A DNA stretch of 64,000 nucleotides from Sitta carolinensis (lineage: Eukaryota; Chordata; Aves; Passeriformes; Sittidae): positions 11,743,501 to 11,807,500 of the forward strand of contig CM063290.1 of the NCBI GenBank assembly GCA_032173965.1, in the 5' to 3' direction. Positions within the stretch are counted from its first letter, which is position 1; every line of letters starts with the position of its first letter. The notes under the pieces were generated by a model, which saw nothing but the letters and a program-made list of their open reading frames with translations, was not told the origin of the DNA and searched no databases. A program made the position numbers and the translations under genes. Shown here in pieces: positions 39,601 to 51,600 of the stretch.

Positions 39601-42600
39601 GAGATTGGATATCTTCATCAGTGCATGGAAGTAAAAGAAAGCAAATTGTATCACACTTAAGGCCTCATATAGAATGTAATTACATGGAACAGATCATTTT
39701 TCAACAGATCATTTTCATTTGGCTTCTGGCCAAATTCCACTGATACCAGTTTATGGCAACAAATGTAATGATTTCTGTACTAGCACAAGATAAAGTTCAC
39801 ACCAGCTAGTTACAAAATCAAGTCTGAAACTGAAGAATATTTATTAAAACCATGCCCTCTGATAACTGTGATTTAAAAGCTGCAGTCTAACGTGGTCACA
39901 GTATCAAACAAATACTCCATGCTTTCATCTCTGTGTGTTTGAACCACTATCCTTGCCCCAGCAGATCCATTTAGACGGATCAGTCTGCAGTCATATGGCT
40001 TTCTGTAGTTATCCCAAGACTGAAAGGTCAGCTACTCTCAGAGTCAGTAAGCGGATTAGAACAGTATTAGTTGGGATTGTTGCTAAATAATTTTCTGCAT
40101 TTTTACTATTTTTATAATTACAATTAAAATTGCCTGTTGGAAATAAAAATGAAGCATTTTTATTTGGATTAACATAAATAACAATGTTTTGCTTTTTGAA
40201 TTAACACAGATCATATCACTTTAAATGTGACTTAGATTTTCTTGACAACTTAAATCTATGACTGAATGTTTGATGCTATGTGTGGAGGCATACTTTACCA
40301 GACAGAAATGGTCATTCATTTATTCTTGATTCTTTTTCATAGTCAGATGAGAGACACTTGACTTTAGCTGCACTGGGAAAGGTAACTTTGATCTTAGCCC
40401 ATGCAAAGCAAAATACTTCAACCCAAATCAGACTAAAGTATTTTAAATCCTAAGGAAACACTGCAAGTTCCTGAATTTTGAAAAATTTCCTTCCTTTTCA
40501 TAATGTCAAATTTAAATATTTTGTAGGAAATATCAGCATTGCTTTCTATTTCTTTTATTTTGAGACAAAACAAAATGCTGACAGTTTAGATTTTTTCTTG
40601 TGGCAAGGATTTACTCATCTTGAGACCAAAACATTTATGAAAAAAATAAATCCCACAAAAGAAAGTGTTTAGAAATTTGCCCTATTATCCTTTGAGAAAA
40701 GTAGAAACTGAATATTGATCAGTGTGGCACTGTCTGGAGATGCTGTCTCCTGAAAGAGTCCTATGTCTTTAATTGTGATCTCAAAACAACTGTTCTTGTG
40801 AGACAAAATATATTTGCTTTGCTTTCAGGCTTACATTCTACTTTGTATAACTACATGGGTTAACTATTGCAATGTGAAGTCCAAACACCCTTTGCTTTGC
40901 TACTTCACACTGATAATGATGCCTTAATTTCTTCCAGATGTGGATTGCAGTTCAGATTTAAATGACTCGTAATAAGTTATCAGAAGACTCAACCATATTT
41001 TAATTTTTGTTTCACTCTGCAGAAGGTTATTTCATCTACCAAGAAGCAAGTAATCTGATCCCCTTTGACACAAACAGGCTGGAGAGCCCAGATACTGTAG
41101 TTTCTGGAAAAATATGCATAGACTTCTGGTACTACATGTTTGGATCAGAAGAGATGAATGAACTGAGAGTGCTTGTCCAAGATGGCATAGGGGAGGCTGT
41201 GGTGTGGCTTCGGAAAGGAAACCAGAGTCCCTTGTGGAAATATGCTGCCATCACTCACACTTTTCCAACACAGAAAAAGATAAAGGTAATATATTTGCAG
41301 AATATATTTCTTTGTACAGTGTCAACATTTGTTCTCCTCTTGCAGGCTGTAAAGTGTTGTGCACGTAAGCTAGAAAATACAACCAAGATTTCCTTGGTTT
41401 ATATTTTGTAAATAGAATGGCCTCATGATTTCTGTCAATGAACTAAGAGAAGAAACCACCAATCTCCTAGTTTCATCAGTGCTGTTAGTTAAGGGATAAA
41501 ATTCCGTTTTCCGTTTTTGCTCTTTTTCCTTCCTTTCCTCCTTAATTTTATAATGAAGTCAAGGACTTTAGACCTCTTAATTAAATGCAAGTTTGTCTGC
41601 TGTTAGTTTCGAGATTTGAACTTTGGGATGCCACCTGTACTGGACTCCTCTGTATAATCCAGACCACTAATTCTCATAAATCATTTATAAATCAGCAAAA
41701 TAGAGGATGATGTTTCTTGCAGTCCTCACCTTATTACAGAATATATATTCCTTTAGCTGTCATAATCTCATCTTGCTGATTGTTACATTTAGCAAAAAAG
41801 CAAAGAGATTAGTTTGAAAATACACTAAGAGAAACAGTCTTGTATATGCCTAAACATCTGTGATGCAGGGATCACTTTGTATCCTGCCTAGGTAATTTTT
41901 GAGGCTGTCCGAGGACTGACAGAGTATGGGGATACGGCACTGGACAATGTGAGAGTAAGAGATGGACCCTGTGGTAAGTCTGTGTTTGCACCCAAGTCTG
42001 TGCTACTTCCTCCTCTCTGTTTAAGCTGAACACAAATTTCCACTACTATACTCCATATACAAAAATATATAGCAACCCCTCAGGACTTCAAACCACAAAA
42101 GAGAAATGGCGAAAACTTTATAGCTCACTTCATTGCAATGTTATGTGTTCTGCTGTAATTTCTTCCCAAATCTTTCCTCATCACCTCCAACATCCAAGAC
42201 AAGCTATCCCTTTCTCTGCAAATGTGACCTTTTCACCAGGTCCAGCAAAATTTACCTTCACTTCTAAGTCTGAAGTGCATCTCTAAACCTAGACAAGGCT
42301 TTGCACATTGATCTTGGGTTCCAGATTAAATGGTCTAATTGTCATTTTACAGCAAATATCAGGTCATACAAGCTCATTAAATACACAGTACAACCATATG
42401 TCAGAAAAAGAAATAACAACAAGTCAATAACACTGAGTGGCACTATCAGCTTTGACTACAAATCAGCAATTTGAGCTTGCTCTCTGACCCCATAACAGAT
42501 CAGCCAAGACTAGCACAAGCTGTGCATGGCTGGGATCCATTTTTTGCAATAAGCATGAAATACCCACATAATGTGAATTGACCAAGAAATATGCTGAAAA

Positions 42601-45600
42601 ACTTATAGAAAGTTTCCTTAGGTCTTAATAGGAGTTGTTCTCTGTGAAATACTGCTAAGATAAAGACATAACATGTTTCAAATTTACACTACCTATGACA
42701 AAGACTTCCTTTCAGGTCCACATCATCTGATCATATGATTTGTTTTAAAATTCCATGAAAAAGACTTGGGGCCTAATTTTATTTGAGGGCTAGGGAGAGC
42801 CGGTTCTTCATTTTTCCAGTTGTATTAACATATGATTCAGCCACCGGATCGGTGCACAGAGGTAACTCCGAGAAACAAGAGCTTCTCTGTTCACCTCACT
42901 CTCCTACCTGCCGACACTCGCTGACAGTAGGACCTTCATGTGTCTTAACATACACCAGAGGGAGTCACACACCCAACTGTACCTATACTTCCAGCTCCCA
43001 AGAGAAGCCTGAGCTCAGTCACTGTGATCTAACAAACAATCAGATGAGCTTTCTTTAAAGACCCGCACATCCCCAATTTTAAACACAGGCTGTTCCTACT
43101 GGCTTCACTGAAAAAATTCTAACTTTATGCTGGGGAAGAGTAAGTGAAAATTCCTGTATGGTGGTGTGTAAATATTGTTCATCCTGTAATGTTAAAGGTC
43201 GTTGTATTGCTTTGTCCTTTCCACTAACAGAAGCTGTCCCTACATCTGTACCACCAACACCTACACCAACAGAACCTACACCACTTCCAGTGACAGGTAA
43301 TTTTAACAAATCACATATATTACTCAACGGGTTGTAGGACGCTTACAGTTTTTACTAGCAGTACTGTTTCTTTGCTTCAGTTAATTTCTATAGGTATTTG
43401 TCTATGATGTTGCTTTATGCCATACAATGCAGCCTTTTCTGTTTCAATTCTTCCAGATGTAATCTACAAAATGAGAGTGATTATGCAGTGGGGGGACACA
43501 ATAAGATGGGCTTTTTGGATGTGTCTGTATGTTAATGAAAACATATTTCTTTTTCCTGTCTCCAGAAGCTATTTGCAGTATACATGGGGATCCCCACTAC
43601 AACACCTTTGACAAGCAGCGTCATGACTTCATGGGCACCTGCACCTATACCCTCTCCAAGCTGTGTGAGAGCAACAGCTCCCTGCCCTACTTCAACGTGG
43701 AAGCAGCCAATGAGCACAGGGGAGGCAACACCCGTGTGTCCTATGTGCAGTATGTGGATATTGATGTCTATGGCTACAAGATCAACCTTGGTCAAAAAAG
43801 AGCTGTTAAGGTAAGGTTGGAGCCTATCATTCATAACTCATGGCATAAATGAAGATATTGTTGTACAGTGATTACAAATTCCAAGCATTCATACAATAAT
43901 TTTTAGGGGCCAGTCAAATATTTAGGAGCAGGAGTAATGTGGAGTTCCTAAACAAGGAAATTTCAAAACTGAAAACACAGGCTAAAATTCTGTGCTGTAT
44001 TGTTGAAAAGTGGGCTTAGAGCTGGCACTCCAGGTGGGGCTAATGGGCTAGACAACCTTTCTAACCCACTCCCCATGATCTCGTTTGGCATGTAACAGGG
44101 AGCAAAGAGGCTCTGAATTAGCTGAGTTGATGCTGCTAGTCATTTCCTAATCCTGTGCAATATCCTGCAACTCTGAACACTTCTCCCTGATTTCTACCTA
44201 TTCCACTTCACTTAACACCTGGCCTTTGCCATAAAGCAGGGTCAGGTGGCAGACCTGGAGTGACAGTCTGATGACTCTCCTTACACTGATTGTACACTTG
44301 GCCAGCTATTGCATCCTCAGACTTCTTTACAGATCCTTAGCATAAAAGGCCAAGACAGTAGAAATGGTCAAGCCAAACCTCCAGTATAAGAATAGGTCAC
44401 CTTGCTTCATTACCCTTCTTATAAGAAAATACAACAGTGATTTAAAAGAGGCAATGGATTGAAGTTACACAGAAACCTTTCATATCTGGTCTTAGAGACA
44501 TAGAGAAATGATATGTCCTCATTTGTCCAACAGCCTCCCTCTTAACCCTTTTCCCTCTATTTACTGGTTTCATTATAAAGAAGAATAGGTCTGTAGGCAG
44601 TTGCTGCAGACAGACCATGCTAAGTCTTGGACTTTGGCCAGCTGTGTCTGACTCACCAAGACCACACTTGTAAGTATGTTGTAGCCATGTTGTTATGGCC
44701 TCAAGCCCTAGATTATGTGTCCATATACGCATATACATATATGTGTACTAGCACAGAGTGAGTTCATACTGCTCACTGCATCAAAATAGGGATCTAAGAG
44801 GGTCACCATTAAAAATGCTTCTTGTCAAGTGCTTACAATACTTGTCTTTCTCTGTGCCTGCAGGTCAATGGAATTTGCCAGGTGGTCCCTTTGACCTTGG
44901 TCCCAGGTGTCAGTATTTCCCTTCGTGGGAAGTATGTTGTGGTTACTACTGACTTTGGGCTGCAAGTCAAATTTGATGGAAACCACAGAGCAGAAATCAC
45001 TCTTCCCAGTACCTATATGTCTAAAGTCTGTGGAATATGTGGAAATTACAACGGGCAAAAAGCAGATGACTTTCTCAACCCAGAAGGAGAGATGGAAGCA
45101 AACTCAACCAGCCTTGGCAACAGTTGGCAGGTTTACAATGACTCCAGGTAGGACTCCTGCCAGGATGTCAGGTCTTACCTGTTGGCTATGCAATTACCAG
45201 TGTTTAATGCAACTCTTCTTTGGAGGCCAAAAGTATGTGGGATAAAATCTATCCTTGTGAGTGTATTTACTTTATGCATCTGGGTAAAATTTCACAGAAA
45301 AATTAACTCAGCTTAAAAGGAGAAAATTTTTAGTATTAGAACTGCTTAGGCTGGAAAAGTCCTTTAATGTCATTGAGTCCAACCCAGCACTGCTATATCC
45401 ACCAACAAACCATGTCCCCAAATGTCACACAGGCATCTTCTTAATTCCTCCAGGGATAGTGACTCTACCATTTCCCTGGGCAGCCTGTTCCAATGCTCAA
45501 CAACCCTTTTGGAGAAGAATTTTTTTCCTAATATCTAATTTAAACCCCCCCTCGTACAACTGGGGGCCATTTCCTCTCACCCTGTCACCTGGAAAAGAGA

Positions 45601-48600
45601 CTGTCCCCCATTTCACTACAACCTCCTTTCAGGGAGCTGCAGAGAGTGAGGAGGCGTCCCCTGAGCCTTTCCCTTCCCAAGGCCTAACAACCTCAATTCC
45701 CTCAGTCACTCCTCATAAGACTTGGGCTCCAGACCTTTCACCAGCTCCATTGCCCTTCTCTGGATATAGCCCAGCAACTCAATGTTTTTGTGGTAGTGAG
45801 AGGCCCAAAAGGGAATGCAAGAATCAAGGTGTGGCCTCAACAGAGCCATCCCTTCCTCCTTCTCCCTTCAAATCTTACTCCACATATGCTTTGTGCCCAA
45901 AGAGAGTCCAGTTGGGGCAGGGAGGGGGGCAGTGTTTTTGTTCCCTCACATCATGATGATTCCTCAGGAAAAGCTCAGGCTTCTGCTGGGCTCAGACAGC
46001 CAGTATCATCTCTATGGCCTCACCATGGGAAGGGCTTTGTCCCTGTTGTTGAGGGCTGGATCCTGCCAGGTGCTGAGCACTGCACACACAGCACACATAT
46101 CTTCACATCACATACCCCTGGAGGGACCCCTGGGCCTGAGTTTTAAGGTTACTTACACATTGGGGTTTTCAGGAACAGCAGCCAATTAACTCAGAAAAGC
46201 ATATGTATTTTGTAATGTCCCCATAAATTGTCTCTTTAGACACCCTGATACAACCCAGGCACACAGCTGCAAGCAAATGCTCCTATAAAAGAGACACTGC
46301 CTTTCTCATTTGCTTTGCCTTGCAGATGGGAGAGAAAGGCCACGGGGGCTTGTTTTGTCCCCTAGTGCTTTTTGAGCAAACACAAAGAATATGTTAAATA
46401 CAAGTACAGACCAGACAGGGAGAATGATCTGTGAGTTTTAGCACTGACTTGGCTAAATTATTTTTGTACATTTAAATGTACATTTTAGTATTTGAATTAA
46501 ACACTAAAGGTTCCTATCAAGATTTCAGTTTTTGTTTTAGCTTATGTATTCTAATATTTGAAGACATTGTTTCATCTCTTCTGAAATACTTAATTTGTTA
46601 TTAATTATTTCACAGTATGTTATTTAATGAGAGTAAAAGCTGAATTTGAATGTTTCCACTTTCTAATTCCCCTTTCATGTAAACAGCCTGACTTACCAGA
46701 AAGCCAAAAATAAGTACCTGGGTTTCATTCAGGCCTCTCAAAGATTATCAGGTTGAGATCCTATTAAAACCTGAATTTCTATCCTAAGAGTTTGAAATAG
46801 AGGGATGGGAAATATGTCACATTTAGTCTGGGAAGAGACCTGTAACTTTGGTAGATGTGATTTCAAAAGCATCTCAAGTGCTAGTGAACCCAAAGTTGAT
46901 CCATTAAATTTTTCCATATCTTTTTTTTCCACATTAGGTGCTCACCAGATGACGGCCATACTCCAAACTGCACTGAGGATGAAAAACAAATGATCCAAAG
47001 CAATGCATACTGTGGTCTGATCACAGATCCAAATAGTCCATTCCAGAACTGCCACTCAGTAGTCAATCCACAGAGTTTTTTTGAAGATTGCCAGTATGAT
47101 CTCTGTGAACTTCACTTGAACAATGCAGCCCTCTGTGAAAGCCTCCAGGCTTATGCAGATGTGTGCCAAACTGCAGGAGTTCAGCTGGCACCATGGAGAA
47201 ACACAACCTTTTGCCGTACGTATCAAAGATTACTAAAAAATTACCCCTTGTCAGGAGGGTTTAATGAGGATTTCCTGAAGAGAGAGCCTTACAACCCTGT
47301 TTTGAATTCATGTAACACTGAGAATCTTGACTGATCAGGCTAAAGATTTTAGGGTTATGCGTAGTTCCTCAGTTTGATTCCTTTGGGAAGATGCTAGTGA
47401 AAACAGTTCAGCTGCTTTGAATGAAGGGAAAAAAATTCCATCTAATCCATCATAAAATAGAATTGGAGGCCTTTCCTTTGAATTCCTCTCTGCAAAGAGA
47501 GCAAGATTAAGGAGAAACTCTTCTGACAAGCAGAGCAGGAGGCCTGGGATAAAGGGAGGAGAGTGTTGTAGACACTATCAGTGCCACAGACTCACATATG
47601 TATAAGAGAGTAGGGAGTGCTGACCATTCTTTCCTATAGGATGTGGAGGAAAGCATCAGAGTCCCATTCAGGCGTAGTCATCCATGGTTTAAGATGGGAA
47701 AGCAGCCATCTGAATAGATGGATAGGCAGCCTGGAATTAAAGACGAGGACTGAAGTAAAAAGTCTGTGTAATGTAGATTATAACAATGCTACTGAGTGTG
47801 GAGAACACAGGGAGAGCAGGGAAGAGATGGAAGAGACAGAAACTCACAGAGGCATAAGACAAAAGATGTCAAGTATTGAAGTAATATATAGATGTCTCTT
47901 CAAGGGAGTAAGTAGGAATAATGATTTTTCTTGTTTGAGTATTGGTAAAGAGTAAATACAGAACATTTCTCAAGCATTCAAGCATATATGATAGGGAAAA
48001 AAAATACATATTCTTTTTAGAACAGAATTTAAATACAAATTTAATTTGACATGCCTGAACAGATCTGTTCCCTCTAGAAACAATAAAAGGTACAGAAAAT
48101 AATAATCCAGTGACCCATGTGCCTTCTGGGCTGAATGACATGGGAAGACTAAAATGCTTGTCTGAAAACACTGGAATTACTGAAGCCTGATTTCTTTTCT
48201 GACTTCTGTTTCTCATTTGACTTCAGTCTCCATCTGGAGTATTTTCTCAGCTGGGGACATTACTGAGGCTTTCTCTCCTAGAGCTTCTATGGTTTCTAAG
48301 CAGGAGTGAGCTGTCTCTGCAACTCCTCTTTCTGCTGAAAGAGCTTGCAGGATCCCTCCTCCCTGCCTTGTGCCTATTTCCTTAAATGAACCCGTATATA
48401 TTTAATCCTCTGCAAACTTCACCAACTTATTTCCTGTAGATCACCTGGGTCAAATTAATTGGGGGATGGGCAGAGAAATGTATTAGGTCACTGTATTATC
48501 TCTGTCTCTAGAAAAGTAGGCTAGAATGAGAAAATATGTCATTAGAAATTGACTCATATCACATAAACATCTGGAAGCTGAAAAAAGATTACTCAGGACA

Positions 48601-51600
48601 CTTCAGTTTTCAGACCATCTCATCAGAATATAAGAGTGTTTAAAACATCTAACTACAAGGGGTAGTTATATGTCATGCATGTAACAAACTAAAAAAATGA
48701 GTAGAGCACTTCTACATCCTGATTATTTAACAAAGCTTAAAGACCTCCATGAAGTGAGAAAATAAGAACTATGACATTACAACATGTCTGGAATCAAATA
48801 TCAGAACTATAGACTAATTATAGCACATCTAGGACAAAGAGCTACTATGATGTTGATCTCTTTTTTCCAATGCAAGAATTCAAGAAATCATATTCATGAC
48901 CTAGGAAAGACCCTCTCTGAGTGAAAGTTTAGACAAACAAAACTCAAAAGAAATTCGAGTGTGGTAAGAAAAAAAAGGCACACATGATAATGCTGGTTAT
49001 TCCAAAATGTCGAGAAACATTTCAAAATAAATCAGAATATGATAATAAACAAACCCCAAAACTCGAGTAATCAAAAAATTTTCATATATATCTTTATATT
49101 TTCTTACACAGCATTGGCTTGTGCAGCCAACAGTCACTATGAGCCCTGTGCTGCAGCTTGCCCTGCCACCTGTGTTGACCCAATGGCTCCTGGTACCTGC
49201 AGCCTGCCGTGCGTGGAGGGCTGTGTGTGCGACAGCGGGTACCTGCTCTACAACGACCACTGCGTGCCCAGCCAGCAGTGCGGGTGCTGGCACAATGGGC
49301 AGCACTACCCCGTGGGCTCCGAGTTCTGGACAGACAACACCTGCTCCTCCAAGTGCACGTGTCCTGCACGGGGAAGCAAAGTCCAGTGCTTCAACGCCTC
49401 GTGCCCTGAGGGCCAGTTCTGCGGGGTGCAGAACGGGAAGCCGGTGTGCCTCCAACACTCCTACGGCACCTGCCACGTCCACGGGGATCCCCACTACCAA
49501 ACCTTTGACAGTGTGACGCACAACTTCATGGGCAACTGCACCTACACCCTGGCCAAAGTGTGCTCCAACACCATCTCCCTGCCCTACTTCAATGTGGAGG
49601 CCAAGAACGAGCACCGTGGCAACACCCGCGTGTCCTACGTGCGCGAAGTCGTGGTGGAGGTGTACGGACAGCGCATTGTCATCCTCAAGCAGCAGAATAG
49701 CCACGTGCTGGTAGGCAGTGGGACTGGCTCAAGTGGGCTGTGGCTGCTGGCAGGAATGGCTGCTGCTGGCAGGGCCTGGCACTTACCAGATGACCCCAGC
49801 ATCCCTGGCCTGGGCGGGTTCCCCTTGAAGGCACTGGGTTGCTTTGTTTTCCCTTTTGGGAGGGGCTGGAGGAGGGAGAGGCAAATGGGGATCATGGGCC
49901 ATGTTGAGCACAGTGCAGAACACAGCACACAGCTCTGTAAGCCCCAGGGGTGTTGGGGTGTGAGGACATGCCAGGCAGCTGTGTGCCATGCCTGGGATGG
50001 CAGCTGCTTTGCCTGAGCAGAGGCATCCAGGCAGGCCGGGCACAGGCCCGGGGCCCACTGTGGGGTGTGTGCCACAGGTGAACAACGTGCGCCAGACGTT
50101 GCCGGTGAGTGCAGCAGGAGGGGCCATCACGGTGAGCAAGAGTGGTCGCTACATCGTCCTGGAGACAGACTTCAACCTCAGAGTGTCCTACGACACTGAC
50201 CACTCAGTGGAGGTGAAGGTGCCCACCACCTACTTCAACCTGACCTGTGGCATGTGTGGCAACTTCAACAACCCAGAGATGACGAATACATGATGCCCAA
50301 CGGGCAGCAGGCGGCAGACTCCAATGCGCTGGGGGAGAGCTGGCAGGTCGCAGACAGCGACCCCAGCTGTGGTGTCCCTGTGCCCTCCCCACCCTGCAGT
50401 GCAGAAGAGGAGAAGCTCTACCAGTCTGATCAGTTCTGTGGCATACTGACCACCAGGCCGAGCTCTTTTGAGAAGTGCCACGGCGTGATCAACCCCCAGG
50501 ACTACTTTGACACCTGCTTGTATGACCTGTGTGCCCTGAATGGTGGCCAGGAGTTCCTGTGTGCTGCTCTGGAGGCCTATGCTGACGCGTGCCAGGCAGC
50601 TGGTGTGACTCTTCTTCCCTGGAGGAATGCTACCTTCTGCCGTGAGTACCTGCCTTGCCATTGCCAGAGAGGGAAAGGGGACACACCCTCTGCTCTGAAC
50701 CCCTGGCCAAAGCGAGTCTTTGGTCTTTCCCTTTCCATAAGGCTTGAAGTCTTGCTGGCCCTAATTTTCCCCTTGCCATTGCAGCCCTGCAGTGTCCCCC
50801 CAACAGCTACTATGACCCCTGCATGACCGGCTGTCCTGCCACCTGTGTTGACCAACAAGCCCCACAGAACTGCTCCAAGCCGTGTGTGGAGGGCTGTGCA
50901 TGTAGCTCTGGCTTCCTCCTGAGTGGAGACACCTGTGTGCCCGAGGCCAACTGCGGCTGCCTCTTTGAGGGCAACTACTACACTGTGAGTGAAAAGCCTG
51001 CCCTGGTTTGCACCCCTGTCAGGCCACTCCCCTGCCTGTTCTTTCCTGTCTCATATGCTGAGGTTTGGTGTTTCCCTGCCTGCAGGAAGGCGAATCCTCC
51101 GTGAATGAGGACTGCACTCGCCAGTGCCGGTGCGAAGCCAAAGGCCAGATGGTTTGCTCTGCCTTGTCCTGTGGCGAGGACGATGTCTGCAAGATCCAGG
51201 ATGGCCAGAGGGGCTGTTACCCAGCCAGCACTGCCATCTGCCACATCTACGGTGACCCACATTACAGCACCTTTGATGGGAAGCTCCACCACTTCCAGGG
51301 CTCCTGCAACTACACAGTGGTGGCGGGCTGTGGCAACTCCTCCGTTGGGTTCAGTGTCACCACCCGCAACAAGCATCGTGGCAGCCAGAGCTGGACAGCT
51401 CTGAACTCTGTGGCACTGTCCCTCGAAGGCCTCCACATTGCACTGCGTGAGCGCAAGGCAGTCTACGTAAGCCTCTCATTTTTATGCCTGGGAACAACAG
51501 GCACACTGGACACCCTTAAAATACTCCTCTGTCCCCAGGGAGAGCTTGCTATTCCCTGAGCCTGTTGCATGCTCACAGAAGAACATGGCGGGACTCTGCA

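Noticed and set aside
47617..47955. 112-codon + frame in the intron before Db1
   Set aside because: No motif. Its frame and ends do not match the splice phases of the surrounding exons.
48997..49704. Long - strand open frames (235 codons here and 223 codons at 57,042-57,713) opposite the Db exon
   Set aside because: They are shadows of a GC-rich, strongly constrained + strand exon with TIL and VWD motifs. They have no motif of their own and occur in both copies because the exon does.
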